From Streptomyces mirabilis (lineage in GTDB: Bacteria > Actinomycetota > Actinomycetes > Streptomycetales > Streptomycetaceae): a stretch of 64,000 bases of DNA. Of the stretch, positions 54,817 to 63,304 are shown piece by piece. Each line of letters starts with the position of its first letter. Position 1 is the stretch's first letter. The stretch is taken from positions 6,510,001 to 6,574,000 of the forward strand of contig NZ_CP074102.1 in the NCBI RefSeq assembly GCF_018310535.1, in the 5' to 3' direction. The notes below the pieces were generated by a model that saw only the letters and a list, made by a program, of their open reading frames with translations, was not told the DNA's origin and made no database searches. Made by a program: the position numbers and the translations under genes.

Positions 54817-55676
54817 CGCTGCTCCTCGTGCCAGGCCCGTACGGCGGACTGGTAGGCCCGCTCGTCGCCGGCGAGGAAGCGCGCGGCGAACTCGGCGTAC
54901 GGCGTGGTGGCGTACAGCTTCTGGAAGGGCTCGTCGCGTCCGTGGTCGGGGGCGCAGGACGTGAAGTGCGCGCCGTTCGGAGTCTCGACGACGCCCGTCA
55001 CGCTCGACCGCTTGAGCAGCAGGGTCTGCGGGGCGGCCTCCTTGGTGAGCTCCGCCGTGTCGACCACACGCTCGCACGAGACGTACGCGGCGTCGGCCGC
55101 CTCGCAGAACAGGTCGTCGAAGTACGGGTCCGGGCCCAGATACTGGCCGTTGCCCAGGCGGTCGGCGCGGTTCATGTGGACCAGGGCCGCGTCCAGGCGC
55201 AGGGCGGGCATGGCGACGAGCTCCTCCCGTACCCCCGAGGAGGCATCGGCGTACGGCGAAGTGACCGTGCGCAGGCCGGGGTTGACCCGCATCACGTCCG
55301 AGCCGAGCCCGGCCCGGACAGGGAGGAAGGGCAGGCGGTTCGCGGCGGCGTGCAGCCCCCACATGAACATCGCCTCGTCGACCTCCATCAGCTCGAACGC
55401 CCCGCGCTCGCGCGCCGCCCGGTAGTGCGGTTCGAGCGGGATCGAGTCGAGGGTGGTGAAGGCGGTGACGAGCCTTCGGATCCGGCCCGCGGCGGCGAGC
55501 AGGCCGACGTCCGGGCCGCCGTACGACACCACGGTGAGATCGGTGATCTTGGTGTGGAGCAGTGCTCTCACCAGGGCCATCGGCTTGCGGCGCGAGCCCC
55601 AGCCGCCGATGCCGAGAGTCATCCCGCTGCGGAGCCGGGAGACCACCTCGTCGGTGGTCATCGTCTTGTCGCTCAC
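54813..55676 (-). CDS. ipdA: IpdA, alpha subunit of the COCHEA-CoA ring-C hydrolase
   Basis: The 287-residue protein contains RSGMTLGIGGWGSRRKPMALVRALL (CoA-binding glycine region), LTVVSYGGPDVGLLAAAGRI, EVDEAMFMWGLHAAANRLPFLPVRAGLGSDV and DPYFDDLFCEAADAAYVSCERVV, matching mycobacterial IpdA (Rv3551) over its full length. With IpdB it forms the heterotetramer that cleaves ring C. The GTG start overlaps the echA20 stop by 4 bp, and its own stop overlaps ipdB. Confidence 0.92.
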   Translation of the reverse strand: MSDKTMTTDEVVSRLRSGMTLGIGGWGSRRKPMALVRALLHTKITDLTVVSYGGPDVGLLAAAGRIRRLVTAFTTLDSIPLEPHYRAARERGAFELMEVDEAMFMWGLHAAANRLPFLPVRAGLGSDVMRVNPGLRTVTSPYADASSGVREELVAMPALRLDAALVHMNRADRLGNGQYLGPDPYFDDLFCEAADAAYVSCERVVDTAELTKEAAPQTLLLKRSSVTGVVETPNGAHFTSCAPDHGRDEPFQKLYATTPYAEFAARFLAGDERAYQSAVRAWHEEQR

Positions 55677-56437
55677 CTGTCGACCCCCTCCTTCCCGAAG
55701 GTGTCGCGGACACGGTCGGCGACCCCGCCGAGGTTCGCCTCGAAGGTGAAGCCCTGCTCGAATCGGTAGCTGCGGCGCACGTCCACGGGGTCGATGCCGT
55801 TCAGCGCGGCCTTCGCGAGCCGGATCAGCTCGCCGTCCTTGGCGGCGATCTCACGCGCCAGCTCCAGCGCGGCGCCCAGGAGTTCCCCGCGCGGCACGAC
55901 CCGCCACACCGAGCCGTGCGCGTGCAGCTCGGCGGCGGTCGCCGTGCGCGAGGTGTAGTACAGCGCGCGCACCAGGTGGCCCGGGACCAGGCGGGCCAGA
56001 TGCGTGGCCGCGCCGAGGGCGCCGCGGTCCAGCTCGGGCAGGCCGAAGGTGGCGTCCTCGCTCGCCACGATCGCGTCCGCGTTCCCCACCAGCCCGATCC
56101 CGCCGCCCAGACAGAAGCCGTGCACCGCCGCGACGACGGGGACCTCGCACTCGTAGACCGCGGCGAAGGCCTCGAAACAGCCGCGGTTCGCCCCTATGAG
56201 CGCGCGATGTCCTCCGCTGTCCCTGGTCTCGCGCTGCATCTCCTTGATGTCCACGCCCGCGTTGAAACCGCGCCCCTCGGCCGTCAGCACGACGCACCGG
56301 ACACCGGGATCGCGGCCCGCCGCGCGCAGGGCGCCGGCCAGGTCGAACCAGCCGCGCACCGGCAGCGCGTTCACCGGCGGGAAGTCGACCGTGACGACGG
56401 AAATCCCCTTTTCCGGGGACGAGGTGGAGACACCCAT
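55673..56437 (-). CDS. echA20: EchA20-like crotonase (ring-D hydrolase)
   Basis: The 254-residue crotonase-fold protein has the oxyanion-hole segments CVVLTAEGRGFNAGVDIKEM and AAVHGFCLGGGIGLVGNADAIVAS, then FGLPELDRGALGAATHLARLVP. In Mycobacterium EchA20 (Rv3550) hydrolyses the D ring before IpdAB acts. It is the first gene of the echA20-ipdA-ipdB-ipdC operon, all linked by 1-4 bp overlaps. It is divergent from an SDR gene across a KstR2-like operator. Confidence 0.9.
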   Translation of the reverse strand: MGVSTSSPEKGISVVTVDFPPVNALPVRGWFDLAGALRAAGRDPGVRCVVLTAEGRGFNAGVDIKEMQRETRDSGGHRALIGANRGCFEAFAAVYECEVPVVAAVHGFCLGGGIGLVGNADAIVASEDATFGLPELDRGALGAATHLARLVPGHLVRALYYTSRTATAAELHAHGSVWRVVPRGELLGAALELAREIAAKDGELIRLAKAALNGIDPVDVRRSYRFEQGFTFEANLGGVADRVRDTFGKEGVDR

Positions 56438-56471
56438 GGACGCATCAGCTACCTTTCCACCTCAGGACCAT

Positions 56472-56491
56472 TCCACCAAACGTTTGTTAGG
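56472..56491. promoter_or_regulatory. KstR2-like operator, echA20/SDR divergent promoter
   Basis: TCCACCAAACGTTTGTTAGG contains the perfect palindrome CAAACGTTTG. Compared with the KstR2 consensus AnCAAGnnCTTGnT it has two symmetric changes (AnCAAAnnTTTGnT). It matches the 50335-50354 site at 16 of 20 positions and lies in the 99-bp region between the two operons. Confidence 0.75.
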
Positions 56492-56536
56492 CGCACTCTC
56501 GAAGCTAGCAGTGAATGCATCCGGGCGGGAGGCCCT

Positions 56537-57301
56537 GTGGACAACCTGGATCTCGGCGGCAGGACCGTCGTCGTCACGGGCGGCACCCGTGGGGTGGGGG
56601 CCGGGATAGCGCGGGCGTTCGTCGAGGCGGGCGCGGACGTGGTGGTCTGTGCCCGCAGACCCCCCGACGTGCCGCTGGAGGGAACGGAGTTCGTGTCCGT
56701 GGACCTCCGCGACCCGGCCGCCGTGCACGCCTTCTTCGCCGCGCTGCCCCGGCTGGACGTGCTGGTGAACAACGCGGGCGGCGCGCCCTACCGTCCACTG
56801 ACGGAGGCGGACGCCGAGCGCCACGCGCGCGTGATCGAGCTGAACCTCATCGTGCCGCTGACCGCCTCGCTCGCCGCGTACGAGCACCTCAGACGGGCGC
56901 GGGGATCGATCGTGATGATCGGCAGCGTGAGCGGGGCGCGGCCGTCGCCCGGGTCGGCGGCGTACGGGGCGGCCAAGGCGGGCCTTGCGAACCTGGCCCG
57001 TTCGATGGCCGTCGAATGGGCTCCCGACGTCCGGGTCAACACCCTCGTCGTCGGCATGGTCCGCACCGAACTCTCCCATCTGCACTACGGCGGCGAGGAC
57101 GGCATCGCCGCCGTCTCCCGCACCGTCCCGCTGGGCCGCCTCGCCGACCCGTCCGACATCGGCGGGGCCGCGGTCTTCCTCGCCTCGGACGCGGCGAGGT
57201 ACATCAGCGGGGCCTCGCTGCTCGTCCACGGCGGCGGCGAGCGGCCCGCCTTCCTGGACGCGGCGACCGCCAACAAGGCCGACACGTCGGACAGGCCCTA
57301 G
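56537..57301 (+). CDS. short-chain dehydrogenase (Rv3549c-like)
   Basis: The 254-residue SDR has VVVTGGTRGVGAGIARAF, LDVLVNNAGGAPYRPL, the catalytic SIVMIGSVSG serine and YGAAKAGLANLARSMAVEWAPDVRVNTLVVGMV with Tyr-X3-Lys. The length is close to Rv3549c (259), the SDR divergent from echA20 in Mycobacterium, whose substrate is not established. The GTG at 56537 follows GGGAGG. It is 10 bp upstream of a second SDR gene. Confidence 0.87.
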   Translation: MDNLDLGGRTVVVTGGTRGVGAGIARAFVEAGADVVVCARRPPDVPLEGTEFVSVDLRDPAAVHAFFAALPRLDVLVNNAGGAPYRPLTEADAERHARVIELNLIVPLTASLAAYEHLRRARGSIVMIGSVSGARPSPGSAAYGAAKAGLANLARSMAVEWAPDVRVNTLVVGMVRTELSHLHYGGEDGIAAVSRTVPLGRLADPSDIGGAAVFLASDAARYISGASLLVHGGGERPAFLDAATANKADTSDRP

Positions 57302-57311
57302 GAGGACTGAG

Positions 57312-58229
57312 ATGAGTGGACCGCTGCTGTGCGAGGGGCGGGTCGTGATCGTCACGGGCGCCGGGCGCGGACTCGGCCGCGCGCACGCGCTCGCGTACGC
57401 CGCCGAGGGGGCGCGGGTCGTCGTGAACGACCTCGGGGTGGGCCTCGACGGCACGCCCGGCCCGGACAGCCCGGCCGCGCGGGTCGTGGAGGAGATCCGG
57501 GCGGCGGGCGGGCAAGCGGTGGCCCACGGTGGCGACATCGCCACCACCGACGGCGCCGCCTCCCTCGTACGTACTGCGCTGGAGACCTACGGGCGCCTGG
57601 ACACCCTGGTCAACAACGCGGGGTTCCTGCGCGACCGGATGCTCGTCAATCTCGACGAGGACGACTGGGACGCTGTACTGCGCGTCCACCTCAAGGGCCA
57701 CTTCCTGCCGCTGAAGCACGCCGCGGCGCACTGGCGGTCGCAGGCGAAGGAAGGCCGCACACCCCGGGCCAGGGTCGTCAACACCAGTAGCGGGGCAGGC
57801 CTGTTGGGTTCGGTCGGACAGGGCAACTACAGTGCCGCCAAGGCCGGGATCATCGGGCTGACCCTGGTCGCCGCGGCCGAACTGGGCCGCTACGGCGTCC
57901 AGGTCAACGCGATCGCCCCCGCGGCCCGCACCCGGATGACCGAACGCACCTTCGCGGACACCATGGCGGCTCCCGGCGCCGACTCCTTCGACGCGATGGC
58001 CCCCGAGAACGTCTCCCCCCTCGTCGTCTGGCTCGGCGCGAGCGCGAGCACCGGAGTCACGGGCCGCGTCTTCGAGACCGAGGGGGGCCGCATCACCGTC
58101 ATGGAGGGCTGGCGCCCGGGCCCCACCGCGGACAAGGGCGCCCGCTGGACCCCGTCCGAGGCCGGCGACACGGCCCTGAAACTGTTGGCGGAGGCGGAGG
58201 TTCCGGGGGCGGTGTACGGGGCGGAGTAG
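57312..58229 (+). CDS. short-chain dehydrogenase, HSD17B4-like (Rv3548c-like)
   Basis: The 305-residue SDR shows VVIVTGAGRGLGRAHALAYAAEGARVVVNDLGVGLDG, typical of the 17-beta-HSD4/multifunctional-enzyme type SDRs, then LDTLVNNAGFLRDRMLVNL, VVNTSSGAGLLGSVGQGNYSAAKAGIIGLTLVAAAELGRYGVQVNAIAPAARTRM, and a C-terminal EGWRPGPTADKGARWTPSE segment. The length equals that of Rv3548c (304) within one residue. The ATG at 57312 follows GGAGGA. It closes the KstR2-type cluster. Confidence 0.87.
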   Translation: MSGPLLCEGRVVIVTGAGRGLGRAHALAYAAEGARVVVNDLGVGLDGTPGPDSPAARVVEEIRAAGGQAVAHGGDIATTDGAASLVRTALETYGRLDTLVNNAGFLRDRMLVNLDEDDWDAVLRVHLKGHFLPLKHAAAHWRSQAKEGRTPRARVVNTSSGAGLLGSVGQGNYSAAKAGIIGLTLVAAAELGRYGVQVNAIAPAARTRMTERTFADTMAAPGADSFDAMAPENVSPLVVWLGASASTGVTGRVFETEGGRITVMEGWRPGPTADKGARWTPSEAGDTALKLLAEAEVPGAVYGAE

Positions 58230-58296
58230 GAGGGCGGAGCAGGGGGCGCGTCTCTCCTTGGAGGCGCCTCGGTCAAGGTTTCAAGGGTCGGACGGG

Positions 58297-59331
58297 CTAC
58301 GGGCCGGCGGAGTCCAGCCGCGCCAGCGCGCTCGTGGCCCGGTCGCGGATCACGGGGTCGGTCGCGCGGGTGAGGGTGTGCAGGATCGGCAGGCCGTGGG
58401 GGTTGCCGAGGCGGCCCAGTACGTCCGCGCCGAAGGCCTGGCGGAGGGGGTCGGGGACGGCGCACCACTGGACCGCCGCCCGGAACGTCTCCTCGTCGCC
58501 GCGCAGGCCCAGTGCCGTCGCCGCCTCGGTCCAGTCGTCGTTGTCGGGGTCGGCGGGGCGCAGGGCGCGGGCGGCCAGTTCGGCGGCGGGCGCGGCGATG
58601 CCGAGGGCGGATTCGAGGAGGGTCGCTATCGCGGCGTGGCCCGTCTGCTGGTCGTCGCTCGCGACGGGATCCCCGGCCGGGCCGAGGAGTTGGACCTCGA
58701 CGGTGATGCCGCCGTCCTCCGGGTAGCGGTGGGTGACGGAGGGATGGCCCGGGCCCCAGGTCTCTTCCAGGCCCGCGCGCACTTCGGTCTCCACGTCGAC
58801 GGTGAGCCGGCGGTGGGCCTCGGCGAGCGCCGCCGACCGCGCCCGCGCTCCGCGCCGCAGGAGGGCGCGTACACAGCCGGGCGAGCCACGGCGGGCGGCC
58901 GCGACGAGCGGGGGCTCACCGGTCGGGCCCGGGCGGTCGGGGTCCGCGCCCGCCGCGAGGAGCTCCGTCACCACCGCGACCCGTCCCAGCCGCACCGCCC
59001 ACGTCAGCGCCGTGAACCCGAACTCCTCCACCGTGTCCGGCGCGGCCCCGGCCGCCAGCAGGGCACGTACGACCTCCGTGTGCCCACCGCACGCCGCCCC
59101 GCACAGCGGCGCGTCCGTGCCCTGGCTGAGCCGGTCGGGCGCGGCCCCGGTCGCCAGCAGCAGTCGTACGACGCCGGGGCGGTCGCTCACCGCCGCCAGA
59201 TACAGCGCCGTCTGGCCGTCCTCGTCCACCGCGTCCGGGCTCACACCGGAGCGCAGCAGCCGTACCACCGCGTCCTCGTCACCCTCGTGCACAGCCGTGA
59301 AGAGGTGTGCCGCGGGGTCGTTCGTGCTCAT
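58297..59331 (-). CDS. ankyrin-repeat protein with HEAT-like C-terminus
   Basis: The 344-residue protein has about four ankyrin repeats at residues 6-150, for example HLFTAVHEGDEDAVVRLLRSGVSPDAVDEDGQTALYLAA, VVRLLLATGAAPDRLSQGTDAPLCGAACGG and VVRALLAAGAAPDTVEEFGFTALTWAV. The second half has an unassigned segment followed by PILHTLTRATDPVIRDRATSALARLD, resembling one HEAT repeat. No catalytic motif or signal peptide is seen, so it is probably a cytoplasmic protein-binding scaffold. Confidence 0.88.
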   Translation of the reverse strand: MSTNDPAAHLFTAVHEGDEDAVVRLLRSGVSPDAVDEDGQTALYLAAVSDRPGVVRLLLATGAAPDRLSQGTDAPLCGAACGGHTEVVRALLAAGAAPDTVEEFGFTALTWAVRLGRVAVVTELLAAGADPDRPGPTGEPPLVAAARRGSPGCVRALLRRGARARSAALAEAHRRLTVDVETEVRAGLEETWGPGHPSVTHRYPEDGGITVEVQLLGPAGDPVASDDQQTGHAAIATLLESALGIAAPAAELAARALRPADPDNDDWTEAATALGLRGDEETFRAAVQWCAVPDPLRQAFGADVLGRLGNPHGLPILHTLTRATDPVIRDRATSALARLDSAGP

Positions 59332-59393
59332 CCTTCGACCCTCGCTCGCCAAGGACACGAGAGGCAAAGTCTTTTGGGGTGTTGTGTCTCACC

Positions 59394-60290
59394 TCATGTG
59401 TCGCACTCCAGCACCGTCCTGCACAGTGTGCAGCGCGCCCGTACCCGGCCCCGGACCGGTACCCGGATCCGCTGGTGGCAGGTCGGGCAGGGGAAGGAGA
59501 CGCGCAGGGGGCCGCGGCTGTCGGGGCTGAACGCGTAGGGGACGCCGGGGTGCGAGCCCGGGGGGTGCTGGTCCTGGGCGTGCCGTCGGTCCTTCGCGTA
59601 GCGGCGGCGGCCCGCCCAGCCGGCCGCGGTCAGCGGGGGCTGCTGCTCGTCACGGCGGGCCTGCGCCATGCCCTGCGTGTACGCCGTGTACGCCTGCGGG
59701 CTGGTGAACCAGATCGAGGGGTCCTCGCCGAAGACCAGGGCGCGTTTGGCGAGGACGTAGCCGAACTCCTCCGGGGTGAGGTAGCCGAGCTTCTGCGAGG
59801 AGTCCGCGTCCTCCCGGTAGGCGTCGAGAAGCAGCCAGCCCGCGCCGAGGTAGGTCGCCGCGGTGTCCGTGAGGATCTCGTTGTCGCGCGTGCCGGGGAA
59901 GTAGAGGTCGAGGCGGTGCAGATAGACGTGCATCACCTCGTGGGCGAGGGCGGCGCCGATGTCCTGGCGGTGGGAGCGGAAGCGGTCGTTCAGTTCGACG
60001 AAGTACTCGGGGCCCGCCGTGAGTTCGACGTTGGCCGCCTGGGTCATCTCGCGGAAGCCGATGATCAGCCGGGCGTCCGGGAGGTGGTAGTGGTGCACCA
60101 TCTCGCGGGCCACGCGCTGCGCGCCCAGATGCAGGTCGTCGATGTCGCCGAAGGCCACGTCGGCGGGGGCCACGCTGGTCGCGAAGGTGTGGATGGTGTC
60201 GTACGAGAGCCGCTTGTAGAGCGCGGTGATCGATGCCCGCACCGTGTCCAGATGCGGGAAGCCGTGCTCGACGGGTCCGCCGTTCGCCAC
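59394..60290 (-). CDS. putative HExxH metalloprotease-like protein with C-terminal zinc ribbon
   Basis: The 298-residue protein of unknown function has HEVMHVYLHRLDLYFPG, with HExxH at His117-His121, and a downstream acidic/helical segment NEILTDTAATYLGAGWLLLDAY that may give the third ligand. The C-terminus has a CPTC...CTLC zinc ribbon (VSFPCPTCHQRIRVPVRG, RARCTLCRTVLECDT). It has no signal peptide. The GTG at 60290 lies 3 nt after GGGGTAGGGA. It may be an intracellular zinc peptidase similar in style to M48/M78 proteins, but I cannot assign a family. Confidence 0.75.
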   Translation of the reverse strand: MANGGPVEHGFPHLDTVRASITALYKRLSYDTIHTFATSVAPADVAFGDIDDLHLGAQRVAREMVHHYHLPDARLIIGFREMTQAANVELTAGPEYFVELNDRFRSHRQDIGAALAHEVMHVYLHRLDLYFPGTRDNEILTDTAATYLGAGWLLLDAYREDADSSQKLGYLTPEEFGYVLAKRALVFGEDPSIWFTSPQAYTAYTQGMAQARRDEQQPPLTAAGWAGRRRYAKDRRHAQDQHPPGSHPGVPYAFSPDSRGPLRVSFPCPTCHQRIRVPVRGRVRARCTLCRTVLECDT

Positions 60291-60406
60291 GTCCCTACCC
60301 CCTGAAGACGCCGGGCCTCCTGCACTCCACTCTAAGCGCGGTTCCCGTGGGCGGCGGGGTGCGGCTGGCCGAAACGGGGTCCTTGTCGGAGCGCTCCCCT
60401 GTCTAA

Positions 60407-61303
<897 letters not shown>

Positions 61304-61317
61304 GGGCCGCGCCCCGA

Positions 61318-61467
61318 TTCCCCGTCCGGCAGCAGTCGTTCGGGTGCGGGTGGGTGGGGGCTGGTCGCACAGTTCCCCGCGCCCCCAAGAGCCTCGGTCG
61401 TCCGGGGTTCGAGGGGCGCGGGTCCTGCCCCACCCACCCGCGTCCTCAGCCCGTCCGGCGTTTGAGG
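61318..61467. repeat. dispersed repeat block between trypsin and GH35 genes
   Basis: This convergent spacer contains inverted copies of elements also at 46.2-46.5 kb: 61345-61385 matches 46431-46471 (37 of 41), and 61446-61467 matches 46285-46306 exactly (22 of 22). The latter forms the last codons and stop of the GH35 gene. The copies probably also serve as terminators. Confidence 0.85.
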
Positions 61468-63194
61468 GCCGGCGCCGTCGGCGACGCCTCCTGGAGCTCC
61501 AGGACCCACACCTCGTTGGCACCCTCGCGCAGCACCGGCCCGGGAACGTACAACGACCGCTGCGGCCCCACCGACCAGTACCGCCCGAGATCGAACCCGT
61601 TGACCCACACGAACCCCCGCGTCCAGCCGGGAAGTTCGAGGAAGGCGTCCCCGGCGCCACGCACCTCCACGGTGCCCCGGTACAGCCCGCGACCACCCTT
61701 CGCCGGCAACCCCCCGAACGGCACCCGCCCCACACCCTCACCGTCGAACGCGTCAAGACGCAGCCCCCGCGCCCGCACCCCGTGCAGATACTGCCGCTCG
61801 TGCAGAATCCCCCCGGTGATGCCCTTCGGCTCACCCGAACGCGGACCGTAGTTGACCCTCCCCAGGGACTCCACCCACGCCTCCACGCGCGCGTGCCCCG
61901 CGACAGGCTCCTTGAGCCCCGGGTCCTCCTCGGTGAGCACCCCGGCCGCCTCGCCGTCGACGTACACCACCGCCAGGTCCCGCAGCCCGCGCAGCAGGAG
62001 GGGGTACGGCCCCCGCGGGCCTGGGACGGTCACCTCGTACTTCACCAGGCCCCGGTCGACGTCCAGTTCCTCGAAGGTGGGCGGGACGGGGTACTCGGCG
62101 TCCCGGCCGCCCAGTGTCTCCAGCACGGCGTCCAGGGCGGCCCACTCCCGAAGGTCCACGGTCGCGTCCGCACCGAGCGGCGCGGGCGCGGGCGGCAGCT
62201 CCGGCAGCGGCCCGTCCGCGTACGCTGCCAGGATCTCCCTGAAGCGCCAGAACTTCTCGGTGGGGCGCCCCAGTTCGTCGATGGGCGCGTCGTAGTCGTA
62301 GGAGGTGACGTCCGGCTCCAAGGGGCCCTCGTGCAGCGCGCCCCCGCCGCGGTTCGCCCCCGCCCAGCCCGCGAAGTTGGTACCCCCGTGCGCCATGTAC
62401 AGGTTGACCGAAGCCCCGCACTCCAGGATCTCGCGCAGCGCCTGTGCCGCGTCCCCCGCATCCCGTACGACATGCTCGCCGCCCCAGTGGTCGAACCAGC
62501 CGCACCAGAACTCCATGCACATCAGCGGCCCTTCGGACCGGTGCCGGCGCAGCACCTCGAAGGCCGCGCGTGCGCGGGAGCCGAAGTTGACGGTCGCGAG
62601 GACACCGGGGATCGAACCGCCGCCCAGCATGTGGTCCTCGGGACCGTCCGAGGTGACCAGCGGAACGCTCACGCCCTTGGCCCGCAGCACGTCCGCCAGG
62701 CGCTGCAGATACACCTGGTCGGAGCCGTAACTGCCGTACTCGTTCTCCACCTGCACCATCAGCACCGGCCCGCCGCGGTCGATCTGCCGCGGCACGATCT
62801 CGTGCAGCACCTGGTGGAACCAGTGCTCCACGTGCCCCATGTACTCCTCGTCCCTGGTGCGGAGCCTCCCCGTCAGCCAGTGCGGCAGCCCCCCGTTCTC
62901 CCACTCCGCGCAGATGTACGGGCCGGGGCGCACGATCGCCCACAGGCCCGCCTCCCGTACGGTGTCCAGGAACCGGCCCAGCGCCTGGACGTCCCGGTAC
63001 TCGCCCGGGCGCGGCTCGTGCAGATTCCACGGGACGTACGTCTCCACACAGTTGAGCCCCATCGCCCGCAGCATCCCCAGCCGATGCCCCCACTGCTCCT
63101 CGTGCACCCGGAAGTAGTGCAACGCGCCGGACAGCAGCCGCACCGGGCGCCCGTCCAGCAGAAAATCCGTGTCCCCCACCGTGAACTCGCTCAT
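61446..63194 (-). CDS. glycoside hydrolase family 35 beta-galactosidase
   Basis: The 582-residue GH35 enzyme has an N-terminal barrel (LLSGALHYFRVHEEQWGHRLGMLRAMGLNCVETYVPWNLHEP), with acid/base Glu152 in VQVENEYGSYG and nucleophile Glu228 in MCMEFWCGWFDHWGG. C-terminal jelly-roll domains include RGLYRGTVEV and GFVWVNGFDLGRYWSVGPQ. No signal peptide is seen, so it acts on imported galactosides. Its last residues, LKRRTG, are encoded by a dispersed repeat. It is divergent from an AraC-type regulator gene that probably controls it. Confidence 0.93.
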   Translation of the reverse strand: MSEFTVGDTDFLLDGRPVRLLSGALHYFRVHEEQWGHRLGMLRAMGLNCVETYVPWNLHEPRPGEYRDVQALGRFLDTVREAGLWAIVRPGPYICAEWENGGLPHWLTGRLRTRDEEYMGHVEHWFHQVLHEIVPRQIDRGGPVLMVQVENEYGSYGSDQVYLQRLADVLRAKGVSVPLVTSDGPEDHMLGGGSIPGVLATVNFGSRARAAFEVLRRHRSEGPLMCMEFWCGWFDHWGGEHVVRDAGDAAQALREILECGASVNLYMAHGGTNFAGWAGANRGGGALHEGPLEPDVTSYDYDAPIDELGRPTEKFWRFREILAAYADGPLPELPPAPAPLGADATVDLREWAALDAVLETLGGRDAEYPVPPTFEELDVDRGLVKYEVTVPGPRGPYPLLLRGLRDLAVVYVDGEAAGVLTEEDPGLKEPVAGHARVEAWVESLGRVNYGPRSGEPKGITGGILHERQYLHGVRARGLRLDAFDGEGVGRVPFGGLPAKGGRGLYRGTVEVRGAGDAFLELPGWTRGFVWVNGFDLGRYWSVGPQRSLYVPGPVLREGANEVWVLELQEASPTAPALKRRTG

Positions 63195-63230
63195 GCGCTC
63201 ACCCTCACCCCTGGCGGCGGGCCGCGTCCA

Positions 63231-63262
63231 TGGACAAAGATCAGCTCTGGTTGGACCAAAGA
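63231..63262. promoter_or_regulatory. direct-repeat operator between GH35 and AraC-type genes
   Basis: TGGACAAAGA (63231-63240) and TGGACCAAAGA (63252-63262) start 21 bp apart, two helical turns, in the 110-bp divergent region. Direct repeats on one face of DNA are typical AraC/XylS sites. The second copy overlaps the dyad TTGGACCAA. Confidence 0.5.
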
Positions 63263-63304
63263 GTGACGCCGGTGGCAAAGACGCGGAGGAGGGGAGGAGC
63301 GCGG

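Noticed and set aside
48208..58229. Recent horizontal transfer of the KstR2-type cluster
   Set aside because: Base composition and codon usage look the same as in the flanking genes, and no mobility gene or flanking tRNA is present. Ancient transfer cannot be excluded without phylogeny.
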